A DNA stretch of 64,000 nucleotides from Enterococcus sp. 9E7_DIV0242 (GTDB taxonomy: Bacteria > Bacillota > Bacilli > Lactobacillales > Enterococcaceae): the NCBI RefSeq assembly GCF_002140975.2, contig NZ_CP147247.1, forward strand, positions 372,001 to 436,000, read 5' to 3'. Below, piece by piece: positions 16,902 to 24,332 of this stretch. The translations under genes and the position numbers were made by a program. The stretch's first letter is position 1. Every line of letters begins with the position of its first letter. The notes beneath the pieces were generated by a model. That model saw only the letters and a list, made by a program, of their open reading frames with translations, ran no database searches and was not told the origin of the DNA.

Positions 16902-16952
16902 ATTGAATTACCTTCTTTCATTATATTCGATAAAAGTTTATTATAAAGTAAC

Positions 16953-16981
16953 TATATTCTATGGAACGCGTTCCAAGTCAA
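16953..16981 (-). promoter_or_regulatory. Glyoxalase promoter with LacI-type operator
   Basis: On the minus strand TTGACT (16976-16981) and AATATA (16953-16958) are 17 bases apart. The spacer begins with the perfect 14-bp palindrome TGGAACGCGTTCCA (16962-16975), which has the C-G centre typical of LacI-family sites. The divergent regulator gene starts at 17004, so the site may also autoregulate it. Confidence 0.8.
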
Positions 16982-17003
16982 GGGGAAAAGGGGAGTATAA
17001 AAA

Positions 17004-17957
17004 ATGGCGACTATCTCAGATATTGCAAAAATTGCAGGAGTATCAAAAACAACAGTATCCAGAGTGTTAAATTCAGAAAAATATGTGTCAGATGACTTAA
17101 GAGCACGAGTTAAAACAGTTGCTGATGAGCTAGGATATATTCCTAATGGCAATGCAATCAGTCTTAGTACCGGGAAGACCAACACATTAGGAATCTTATT
17201 ACCTGCTAACGATTATTGCTACGATGAGTTGGTCAATTCTATTTTGTTGAATGCGAAAGAAAAGAATTATCGTGTAATGGTTCTGCCGAGTTATTACGAA
17301 ACAATGGCAGAACAAGCGTATTATGAGATGTTTAGAATGAAAGTTGTTGATGGTTTGATCCTTGCTTCCACCAATACACCAGAAGAAATTACAGAAAAAC
17401 TACAGAATTATGGGAAAATAGTCTCTGCTGAGAAATTGGAAAATACGGATATTTCAATGATTTATCCAGATAGAAAAAAAGGGTATCAAACCTTATTTGC
17501 TCATTTAAAATCAACAGAAAAAAAGGATGTTGTTTTTACATTAGAAAGAGATCCTAAGGTTAGTAAAAGTTCAAGATATAAAATAAATGCGTATAAAGAA
17601 TATTTTGATGAACCAATTGAGAACGAAAATTATTTCGTTGGAATCAAAGGGTTTATAGAAGGATACGAATGGGCCAAACAAACTTTTTCAACAAGAGAAA
17701 TACCGGAAGTGATTTACACTAGTGGTGATCAGATCGCTGCTGGCGTTATCAAAGCCCTGAATGAACAACAAGTTTATCACGGTCAAGAGTATGAAATAAT
17801 AGGTGAAGGAAATACACCATATAGTCAATCCATGGATTTTTCTTCTGTTGATTTTCGATTACATGAAATTGGAAAAGAGCTTGTTGAATTTATGCTTTCT
17901 GACGCAGAGCGCAAAGTAAAGTCCTATGAGCCTCAATTTCATTTTAGGTATGATTAG
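17004..17957 (+). CDS. LacI/GalR-family transcriptional regulator
   Basis: The 317-residue protein has the classic N-terminal helix-turn-helix 'TISDIAKIAGVSKTTVSRVL' and hinge helix ('GYIPNGNAISLSTGKTNTLG'), then a periplasmic-binding-protein-like effector domain ('TLGILLPANDYCYDELVNSI', 'VDGLILASTN', 'VIYTSGDQIAAGVIKALNEQ'). This is the MsmR/YvdE-like arrangement that usually senses a sugar, although no sugar gene lies nearby. Matching operators before the glyoxalase and 94-residue genes define likely targets. A GGGGAAAAGGGGAG tract precedes the ATG. Confidence 0.85.
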   Translation: MATISDIAKIAGVSKTTVSRVLNSEKYVSDDLRARVKTVADELGYIPNGNAISLSTGKTNTLGILLPANDYCYDELVNSILLNAKEKNYRVMVLPSYYETMAEQAYYEMFRMKVVDGLILASTNTPEEITEKLQNYGKIVSAEKLENTDISMIYPDRKKGYQTLFAHLKSTEKKDVVFTLERDPKVSKSSRYKINAYKEYFDEPIENENYFVGIKGFIEGYEWAKQTFSTREIPEVIYTSGDQIAAGVIKALNEQQVYHGQEYEIIGEGNTPYSQSMDFSSVDFRLHEIGKELVEFMLSDAERKVKSYEPQFHFRYD

Positions 17958-18057
17958 AATCGATAAGTTGTCAATTATAGAACGCTAGAGCCAATGTGAT
18001 TGATGATGTATTTGTATTTAAGAGGGTGATAGGGGCCCTTAAAAGAACTTTTAAATG

Positions 18058-18107
18058 GATAAAGTGCAACACTCAGCATGTTTTGGTTGAGTGTTTTTGT
18101 TATGGAA
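18058..18107 (+). repeat. Dispersed repeat, copy B (includes a hairpin)
   Basis: It begins GGATAAAGTGCAACACTCA and ends TTTTTGTTATGGAA. Within it AACACTCA (18068-18075) and TGAGTGTT (18088-18095) form an 8-bp stem followed by T residues, so this copy could act as a terminator for the LacI-family gene. Confidence 0.65.
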
Positions 18108-18116
18108 AGATTAATA

Positions 18117-18158
18117 TTGACAAATCCTCTTTATATAGTTAGTATACTAACTATATAA
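18117..18158 (+). promoter_or_regulatory. MarR autoregulatory promoter with a 28-bp palindrome
   Basis: TTGACA (18117-18122) lies 17 bases from TAGTAT (18140-18145). The segment 18131-18158 is a perfect 28-bp palindrome; each half is TTATATAGTTAGTA. It covers the -10 region and start site, as expected for a repressor site. The MarR gene starts 35 bases downstream. Confidence 0.85.
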
Positions 18159-18192
18159 TTAACGCACTAATTATATTGAAAGGAGAAAGATA

Positions 18193-18609
18193 ATGGACAC
18201 AGGCTATTTATTAATGAACATTTCTAAAAACTTAAAATATACACTGAATCAAGCTCTAATAAAAAAAGGGGTGACTATCCAACAATGGGCAGTTATTCAG
18301 CAATTGTCTATACGCAAAGGGTGCACTGCAGCAGAATTAGCAGTCATTCTAGATATGGATAAACCAACAATTTCGGGAATTGTGAAAAGACTCGAACTAA
18401 AAAAGTTATTGGTAAAAAATGATAATCCTTTAGATCAACGCTCTAAGTTCCTGTCATTAACTAATTTAGGGGAGGTTCTGCTAAATGAATGCCAAGACAT
18501 AAGTGAAACAATTATTAGTAAATACTTAGTTGTACTGTCTTCCGAAGAACAACAAAAGTTGAATCAGCTACTAATGAAAATCAATAAGAATGAAGTGGGG
18601 GAATCGTAA
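18193..18609 (+). CDS. MarR-family regulator (paired with NmrA-like reductase)
   Basis: The 138-residue protein has the MarR winged helix: 'GVTIQQWAVIQQLSIRKGCT', 'AAELAVILDMDKPTISGIVK' and the wing 'VKNDNPLDQRSKFLSLT'. A single Cys lies in the DNA-binding domain ('KGCTAAEL') and another in 'NECQDISE', but no typical redox-sensing N-terminal Cys is present. Its stop overlaps the next ATG (TAATG), so it is translationally coupled to the reductase. The 28-bp palindrome upstream is its probable operator. Confidence 0.85.
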   Translation: MDTGYLLMNISKNLKYTLNQALIKKGVTIQQWAVIQQLSIRKGCTAAELAVILDMDKPTISGIVKRLELKKLLVKNDNPLDQRSKFLSLTNLGEVLLNECQDISETIISKYLVVLSSEEQQKLNQLLMKINKNEVGES

Positions 18610-19478
18610 TGGATCATATACTTATAATTGGGGGAACTGGAAATATCGGATTTCCATTAATTGAAAGTTTATCAAAAAACAAAGAGTTAAAAATTAAAGT
18701 AGGGATTCGTACTATTTCACCAAACATAAAAGAACAATTTGAGCATTTAAATAATCTGAGCTTTGTTCACTTTGACTTTCTTGATCCGAATACATTTCCA
18801 GAGGCATTTATTGGCGTGAACAAAGTGTTTTTTGTTCGACCACCTCAATTATCTACCCCTAAAGAAGACATGTTCCCATTTTTATCCTATGCTAATCAAC
18901 AAAAGCTTCAGCAAATTGTTTTTGTTTCACTTATTGGTGTTGAGAAAAATCCAGTTACCCCACATCACAAAATCGAAAAAATGATTCGCCAGCTAGAAAT
19001 ACCTTATACCTTTATTCGCCCAAGCTTCTTTATGCAAAATTTAACTACAACACATCTGGAAGACATAAAAATTCAGCATGATCTTTTCATTCCTGCTGGT
19101 CATGCGAAAACTAGTTTTATTGATACCAGAGACATTGGAGAAGTAGCAGCTGTTTGCTTAACAGATTCAAATTATATCAATCAAGAATTAGAGCTGACTG
19201 GTCCAGAAGCTCTGACTTATAACGAAATAGCCAAAGATATGAGTAATATTTTAGGAGTAGAAATAACATATAGTAAGCCTGGTTTGTTAAAATTTCGACG
19301 AGTTATGATAAAGAGAGGAATTCCTAAAGAGTATGTAAATGTTATGGTGATGCTTTATCTAATTACTCAGTTGGGAAATGCGAAAAAAGTAACGAATACT
19401 GTAGAGAAGGTTTTGAAACACTCGCCAAGGAATATCAAAGAATTTATCAATGATTACAAGAATGATTTCACCGGATAA
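18609..19478 (+). CDS. NmrA/NAD(P)H-binding atypical SDR
   Basis: The 289-residue protein starts with 'ILIIGGTGNIGFPLIESL', the GGxGxxG dinucleotide motif of atypical SDRs. It continues with 'VNKVFFVRPPQLS', 'IPYTFIRPSFFMQNL', 'FIDTRDIGEVAAVCL' and 'ELTGPEALTYNEIAKDMS', as in NmrA-like and azoreductase/quinone-reductase-like (YtfG/QorB) proteins. These reduce quinones or sense NADP. It overlaps the MarR stop codon by one base and should be induced with it. Confidence 0.8.
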   Translation: MDHILIIGGTGNIGFPLIESLSKNKELKIKVGIRTISPNIKEQFEHLNNLSFVHFDFLDPNTFPEAFIGVNKVFFVRPPQLSTPKEDMFPFLSYANQQKLQQIVFVSLIGVEKNPVTPHHKIEKMIRQLEIPYTFIRPSFFMQNLTTTHLEDIKIQHDLFIPAGHAKTSFIDTRDIGEVAAVCLTDSNYINQELELTGPEALTYNEIAKDMSNILGVEITYSKPGLLKFRRVMIKRGIPKEYVNVMVMLYLITQLGNAKKVTNTVEKVLKHSPRNIKEFINDYKNDFTG

Positions 19479-19504
19479 AGCTGAGCAGAGTTGCTATAAA
19501 AGAA

Positions 19505-19539
19505 GAAGTTGCGCTTGTGTCAATATTATGCGCAACTTC
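19505..19539. other. 10-bp hairpin after the NmrA-like gene
   Basis: GAAGTTGCGC (19505-19514) and GCGCAACTTC (19530-19539) pair perfectly. There is no T run on the plus strand, so it is not a standard terminator for the upstream gene. It may belong to the element containing repeat copy C. Confidence 0.5.
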
Positions 19540-19579
19540 AAAACAGTTCGAAACAACTCCTTTTAAAAACAACTCCTAC

Positions 19580-19636
19580 ATGTCAGAATAAAGTGCAACA
19601 TTCACCATGCCTCTGTTGGGTATTTTTGTTATGGAA
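19580..19636 (+). repeat. Dispersed repeat, copy C
   Basis: It begins ATGTCAGAATAAAGTGCAAC and ends TATTTTTGTTATGGAA. It is preceded by two AACAACTCCT words, one of which matches the sequence following copy A. It lies between the NmrA-like and CsoR-like genes. Confidence 0.65.
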
Positions 19637-19674
19637 TGAGGAAGCTTGAAATTACTGAAGCTTCGTATTAACAT

Positions 19675-19699
19675 ATAGGGTATAGGGGTATGCTCTATA
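19675..19699 (+). promoter_or_regulatory. Possible CsoR-family operator
   Basis: ATAGGGTATAGGGGTATGC is a G-tract with A/T flanks of the kind bound by CsoR/RcnR-like tetramers. It is followed by CTCTATATATTAATT and then the CsoR-like ribosome site. The match is qualitative. Confidence 0.45.
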
Positions 19700-19721
19700 T
19701 ATTAATTAAGGAGTGAACTAT

Positions 19722-20003
19722 ATGTCACATCATCCAGATCATGAAGTAGGTAATTTAGTTAAGCGCATCAATAGAATCGAAGGACAGGTAGGTGGAATTA
19801 AAAACATGATTATTGAAGAACGTCCTTACGACGAAGTAATCATCCAATTGAATTCTGCTAGATCTGCTCTTCAAAAAGTCAGTCAGATCCTTTTAGAAGC
19901 TCATGCCGATCACACATTTATGGACGCCGTTCAATCAGGCCAGACTGAAAAAGAGCTCGCAAGTCTTAGACGGGCCATTCAGCAATACAGTAAAATGTTG
20001 TAA
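19722..20003 (+). CDS. CsoR/FrmR-family regulator lacking cysteine
   Basis: The 93-residue all-helical protein has the DUF156 pattern: 'LVKRINRIEGQVGGIKNMII', 'VIIQLNSARSALQKVSQILL' and 'LRRAIQQYSKM'. Family members usually carry a Cys at the start of helix 2 that binds Cu(I), Ni or formaldehyde. Here that position is Tyr ('RPYDEVIIQL') and the protein has no cysteine, although histidines cluster at the N-terminus and in 'AHADHTF'. The ATG at 19722 follows AAGGAG. It is 24 bases upstream of a MATE pump gene, so it probably controls it. Confidence 0.8.
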   Translation: MSHHPDHEVGNLVKRINRIEGQVGGIKNMIIEERPYDEVIIQLNSARSALQKVSQILLEAHADHTFMDAVQSGQTEKELASLRRAIQQYSKML

Positions 20004-20027
20004 TTAGGAAAGTAGTAGGTGATATGT

Positions 20028-21353
20028 ATGAATACATGGAAGGAAAACAAAATCATTTGCTTAGCATTACCAGCAACTATAGAGAATGTTCTTCAAACAC
20101 TTGTTGGCTTCATCGATACTCTTATGATTTCCAAAATCGGACTATTAGCTGTAACAGCCGTTGGTGTCGCGAATACCATTTTAAACGTGTATCTAGCGTT
20201 GTTTATTGCTTTAGGAGTAGGAACATCTGCGTTGATCGCTCAAAAAATTGGTGCCGGCAAGGGAAAAGAAGCACAGACTATTACCAACCAATCGGTGATC
20301 TTGGCCATCTTGATCGGGCTTTTTTTAGGTGTGATCTCCATCCTGTTTGGCCGCCCGTTATTAGGGATTATGGGTGCATCAGCGGAAGTCTTAGATTCCG
20401 GAATGCAGTTTTTTCTGGTTGTTGGGGGAGCTTCTGTGTTTATCGCTTTAATGACTATTTTTGGGAGCATCCTACGTGCAACTGGTGATACAAAATCACC
20501 TATGGAAATAAGTGTTGTAGTAAATATTGGGAATATCGTGATTGATTACATTTTGATTTTTGGGTTTGGTCCAATTCCAGCTCTAGGTGTACTGGGTACA
20601 GCGATTGGGACAGTTCTATCACGAGTGATTGGTTGTGTACTGCTTTACAGAAAGGTGCAACAGTCCCAAAGTCCAATTGATTTACCTAACTTATTTTCAA
20701 AGAGCAATTTCAAACCGCTGATCGATATTTCTATTCCAGCTGCATTAGAACGTTTGGTTATGCGACTGGGACAGGTTGTTTATTTTGGTTTAATTGTCAG
20801 TATTGGCGCTAAGACATTCGCTGCCCATTCAATTGCCGGGAACATTGAAAGCTTTACTTACATGCCTGGTTATGGATTAGCGACAGCAGCAACTACTCTG
20901 GTTGGAAACAGTATCGGTGCTAAGAACTATAAGCAGACGAAGGAATATGCTTACTCATCTGTAAGATATGGGGTAATCGTCATGTCAACCCTTGGTGTGA
21001 TTCTTTTCTTTGGCGCACCATTCTTCGCTTCTTTATTTACTGACGATCAGGAAGCTATTCGACAAATCATTATTGCTTTAAAAATTGATGCTTTCGCTCA
21101 GCCAGGGTTGGCAATAAGTTTAATCACCACAGGTGCTCTTCAGGGAATGGGGGATACTAAAGCACCATTGTATAGTACCGCCCTTGGAATGTGGGGTGTC
21201 CGAGTGGTGGGAGTTATTCTTCTTTCGAAAGTATTGAATATGGGGATTGCAGGAATTTGGCTATCTATAGCCGTTGATTTATACTTACGTTCACTGTTTT
21301 TGGTTTATAGATTTGGAAAGAATTTGAAAACCTATGAGAAAAATAGGAAATAA
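20028..21353 (+). CDS. MATE-family efflux pump
   Basis: The 441-residue protein has about 12 membrane helices in two homologous halves. Family motifs include 'ALPATIENVLQTLVGFIDTL', 'ALGVGTSALIAQKIGAGKGK', 'GSILRATGDTKSPM' and 'IPAALERLVMRLGQVVYFG'; the second-half counterpart is 'TTGALQGMGDTKAPLYSTAL'. MATE pumps export cationic drugs and metabolites using Na+ or H+. The ATG at 20028, after AGGTGAT, is preferred over a GTG three codons earlier. It sits immediately downstream of the CsoR-like regulator. Confidence 0.85.
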   Translation: MNTWKENKIICLALPATIENVLQTLVGFIDTLMISKIGLLAVTAVGVANTILNVYLALFIALGVGTSALIAQKIGAGKGKEAQTITNQSVILAILIGLFLGVISILFGRPLLGIMGASAEVLDSGMQFFLVVGGASVFIALMTIFGSILRATGDTKSPMEISVVVNIGNIVIDYILIFGFGPIPALGVLGTAIGTVLSRVIGCVLLYRKVQQSQSPIDLPNLFSKSNFKPLIDISIPAALERLVMRLGQVVYFGLIVSIGAKTFAAHSIAGNIESFTYMPGYGLATAATTLVGNSIGAKNYKQTKEYAYSSVRYGVIVMSTLGVILFFGAPFFASLFTDDQEAIRQIIIALKIDAFAQPGLAISLITTGALQGMGDTKAPLYSTALGMWGVRVVGVILLSKVLNMGIAGIWLSIAVDLYLRSLFLVYRFGKNLKTYEKNRK

Positions 21354-21396
21354 TCTGTTAGTTCTCTATTTGGTAAGACTCTTATTCATGTAAAGG

Positions 21397-21428
21397 AAAG
21401 GAAGTCTGTTATACCAGGCTTCCTTTTA
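21397..21428 (+). terminator. Terminator after the MATE gene
   Basis: AAAGGAAG and CTTCCTTT form an 8-bp stem around a 14-base loop, followed by T-rich sequence, 44 bases past the MATE stop. Confidence 0.65.
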
Positions 21429-21472
21429 TTCCGGCAGCAAAGTAATTTAAACTATACAAAAGGAGAGTGTAA

Positions 21473-22474
21473 TTGTTCATGTCAACTTATCAACATTTAA
21501 CAGCTGAGGAACGAGGAAAAATCGAAGCATACTTAGACGAAGGTTTGTCTCAGGCTGAGATAGCAAGACGTTTAGACCGGCATCGATCAACAATCTCCAG
21601 AGAAATCCGGAGAAACAGCGAAGAGAGAAAAGCAAACAGCCTGGCAGCATTGCGCTATCAGGCTTCAAGTGCTGGTAATTTGGCTCGCATGAGAAAAAGA
21701 AACTGTGGAACAACTACAAAAGCAACTGTACATAATACAAAAACTATTTTGAAATACTTGAAGAAGAAATACTCTCCAGAACAGATAGCAAACAGTGTAC
21801 GCAGCATCAATGTATCTACAAATACCATCTACAACTGGATTTATTCTGGTTTGATCAAGTTTCCAATAAAGAAGCTACGACTGAAAGGGAAGAGATACCG
21901 GAGAAAATATAGCGGTAGATTACTGAAGAAAACTCCATCACCACAATTCTATGAGAATCGCTTAGTCACTGATCGACCTGAAGCAACTATTCTAAGAACT
22001 GATTTTGGTCATTGGGAAGCTGATACAGTACTCTCTAAGCGTGGTGTAGAAACTTGTCTAGCAACGTTCGTAGAACGTAAATCACGGCATTATGTGGCCA
22101 TTAAAATGACTCGAAAAGACGGTGCTTGTATGTTGGCAGCTATGGAACGCTTGGTTGAAATGTATCCCTCAGGTGTGAAATCAATTACCTGTGATCGTGG
22201 TATTGAATTCGTGAACTTCCATAATGTAAAACACATGGAAGATACCTATGGTATTAAAACATATTATGCGCACCCATATGCGCCACACGAACGTGGATCA
22301 AACGAATACCATAATGGACTACTAAGAGAGTATTTTCCAAAGCCTACAGACTTCAATAAAGTATCCCAGTTAAAGATCGATCAATCAACAAATGAAATCA
22401 ACAATCGGCCAAGAAAACTGTTCAAATGGAAGTCAGCAAACCATAAATTCCATTTGGAGTACGCTAAAATATAA
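21473..22474 (+). mobile_element. IS30-family transposase
   Basis: The 333-residue transposase appears intact. The N-terminal HTH reads 'YQHLTAEERGKIEAYLDEGL' and 'SQAEIARRLDRHRSTISREI'. The DDE catalytic core has 'DFGHWEADTV' (~180), 'ITCDRGIEF' (~240) and 'RGSNEYHNGLLREYF' (~277), and it ends with 'INNRPRKLFKWKSA'. A TTG at 21473 has better spacing to AAGGAG than the ATG at 21479; either could start. I could not define both terminal inverted repeats. A possible right end, ATGTTGCACTTAGTATTGAC, lies at 22579-22598. It is probably mobile or recently so. Confidence 0.85.
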
Positions 22475-22615
22475 AACAATGTTATTCAATGAAAAGCATT
22501 TTCAAGCAAACCGTTTAAAAAAGCGGAACAAAATTGTATAATGAAAACCATTAAGAATGTTATTAAGATTTGTTTAAGATGTTGCACTTAGTATTGACAA
22601 GTGCCACCTTAAAAC

Positions 22616-22646
<31 letters not shown>

Positions 22647-22693
22647 AACAAAGAATTTTATATCAAGCGCTGTAAATACACATCCACTATTCC

Positions 22694-23200
22694 TCACATC
22701 AGTTGATCATAAAAAGTATCCAGTTCTTTTTGGTTTTTTATAACCACTAGCTTTTCTTCATAAGTAGTTGTGATCTTTTTAAACGCATCTCGCTTTTTCT
22801 TATCTCTTCCTTTATAGAGAATCCACCAAATGAATTCAGCATCTAATTTTTCTATACAACCATCTGTGACATCCGGTCGAGTCTTGCCGCGATATGTCTT
22901 GTACCGTTGAATAATTCTTTTTAAGCAAACCAAACGCGGGAAATCCAAAAAAATAATTTGATCTGCTTGTTCCAGGCGATCTTTTTGATAGAGGCTTTGA
23001 TAGTTGCCCTCAATGATCCAGCTCTCTTGATTCAAATGATTTTTTACTATTGTGAGGGCCTCTTCTTGTTCTCTGATTTGCCAGTCTCGATCAAAATAAA
23101 CCTGATCCAAATGCAGCAGTGGCATTTGTTTTGTTTCAGCTATATATTTTGCAAGGGTTGACTTGCCGCAACCGCTATGCCCTAAAATCACTAATTTCAT
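22694..23200 (-). CDS. P-loop kinase, FlaR/DNA-topology-modulation-like
   Basis: The 168-residue protein has Walker A 'LVILGHSGCGKSTLAKYIA', then 'LLHLDQVYFDRDWQIR' and 'SWIIEGNYQSLY', followed by 'ADQIIFLDFPRLVCLKRIIQ' and a C-terminal basic helix. This is the adenylate-kinase-like family often labelled FlaR or 'DNA topology modulation protein'. Its true substrate is unknown; a small-molecule kinase is likely. It appears monocistronic between the IS30 gene and fabI. Confidence 0.75.
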   Translation of the reverse strand: MKLVILGHSGCGKSTLAKYIAETKQMPLLHLDQVYFDRDWQIREQEEALTIVKNHLNQESWIIEGNYQSLYQKDRLEQADQIIFLDFPRLVCLKRIIQRYKTYRGKTRPDVTDGCIEKLDAEFIWWILYKGRDKKKRDAFKKITTTYEEKLVVIKNQKELDTFYDQLM

Positions 23201-23365
23201 TTTTACTACTCCCCTTCCCTAACCATCGCTTATAGTATCATAAAAAATACTTCTATTTCTACACTCTTTTTTCATTCTCAACGATAAGTTCCTTCCTTTG
23301 ATTTCTCTATAAAAAGTTGTTCACTTCATTTTTGTTTATTATATGGCAGGACTGAGAATAATTAT

Positions 23366-23395
23366 TTTGACAATCAAAGTATTTTATTGAATAAT
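23366..23395 (+). promoter_or_regulatory. fabI promoter with FabT-like box
   Basis: TTGACA (23367-23372), a 17-base spacer and AATAAT (23390-23395) form a good promoter. The palindrome TTTGACAATCAAA (23366-23378) overlaps the -35 and fits the TTTGA-N3-TCAAA core of FabT, the fatty-acid repressor of Lactobacillales. It lies about 90 bases before the fabI start. Confidence 0.8.
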
Positions 23396-23481
23396 AGTGA
23401 TTAGAGCTTTCACCTGTTGAAGCTGTGACCACAAAATAAACAATGGTTAATTTAAACGTTAATTAGGAGGAATAATCATAC

Positions 23482-24237
23482 ATGGGATTTTTAGAGGGTA
23501 AAAAGATTGTAATTATGGGTGTGGCTAATAAACGCAGTATTGCTATGGGCTGTGCCAATGCAATGCTAGAGCAAGGCGCAGAGCTTATCTATACCTATCA
23601 AAATGGGCGCATGAAAAAATCAGTGGAAAAGCTGGTAGATGCTTCAGCTTTACTGGTTGAATGTGACGTGGCTAGTGATGATAGTATCGCTACAGCATTT
23701 GAAACAATTGAAAATACAGTTGGAAAAATTGATGGTGTCGTCCATTCTGTAGCTTTTGCTAAAAAAGAGGAGCTTTCTGGAGATGTGACCGATATCAGCC
23801 GAGATGGCTATGCTCTTGCGCAAGATATCAGCAGCTATTCTCTTCTCGCTGTTTCTAAATATGCCTTACCAATATTAAACGAAAATAGTGCAATTGTGAG
23901 TTTATCTTATTTAGGAGCTGTACGTGCAATCCCGAATTATAATATGATGGGGATCGCTAAAGCGGCGTTAGAAGCTGCTATTCGTTATTTGGCAGCTGAG
24001 CTAGCTCCTAAAGGTGTACGTGTGAACGGGATTTCTGCCGGAGCCATCAAAACATTAGCTGTGACAGGTGTAAAGGATTATCAAAAGCTGATTCAGCTTT
24101 CTGAGGATCGGACACCTGATAAGGTGGGTGTGACGATTGAGGAAGTTGGTAATACTTGCGCGTTTCTTATGAGCCCTCTTTCAAGTGGGATTATTGGAGA
24201 TATTGTTTATGTAGATAAAGGAGTCCATCTCACTTAA
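23482..24237 (+). CDS. fabI: Enoyl-[acyl-carrier-protein] reductase FabI
   Basis: The 251-residue enzyme reduces trans-2-enoyl-ACP in type II fatty-acid synthesis. FabI hallmarks are 'GKKIVIMGVANKRSIAMGCA' (NADH motif), 'HSVAFAKKEELSG', the catalytic Tyr-x6-Lys in 'PNYNMMGIAKAALEA' and 'GVRVNGISAGAIKTLA'. Length is normal and no pseudogene features are seen. It is a single gene with a FabT-type promoter and its own terminator. Confidence 0.92.
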   Translation: MGFLEGKKIVIMGVANKRSIAMGCANAMLEQGAELIYTYQNGRMKKSVEKLVDASALLVECDVASDDSIATAFETIENTVGKIDGVVHSVAFAKKEELSGDVTDISRDGYALAQDISSYSLLAVSKYALPILNENSAIVSLSYLGAVRAIPNYNMMGIAKAALEAAIRYLAAELAPKGVRVNGISAGAIKTLAVTGVKDYQKLIQLSEDRTPDKVGVTIEEVGNTCAFLMSPLSSGIIGDIVYVDKGVHLT

Positions 24238-24254
24238 TTTCATATACTATCAAA

Positions 24255-24297
24255 AAAGAAGTACCGTGAAAATGACATCACGATACTTCTTTTTTTG
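24255..24297. terminator. Terminator between fabI and ispH
   Basis: AAGAAGTACCGTGA and TCACGATACTTCTT form a long stem with one mismatch, followed by TTTTTTTG on the plus strand and A-rich on the other. It probably serves both convergent genes. Confidence 0.85.
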
Positions 24298-24332
24298 TAT
24301 TCAGAGTTTTCTTACTGATTCAATAGCTAGTC

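Noticed and set aside
20024..20488. Second frame of 154 codons at the start of the MATE gene
   Set aside because: It overlaps the hydrophobic MATE sequence in another frame and has no family resemblance or independent start signal.
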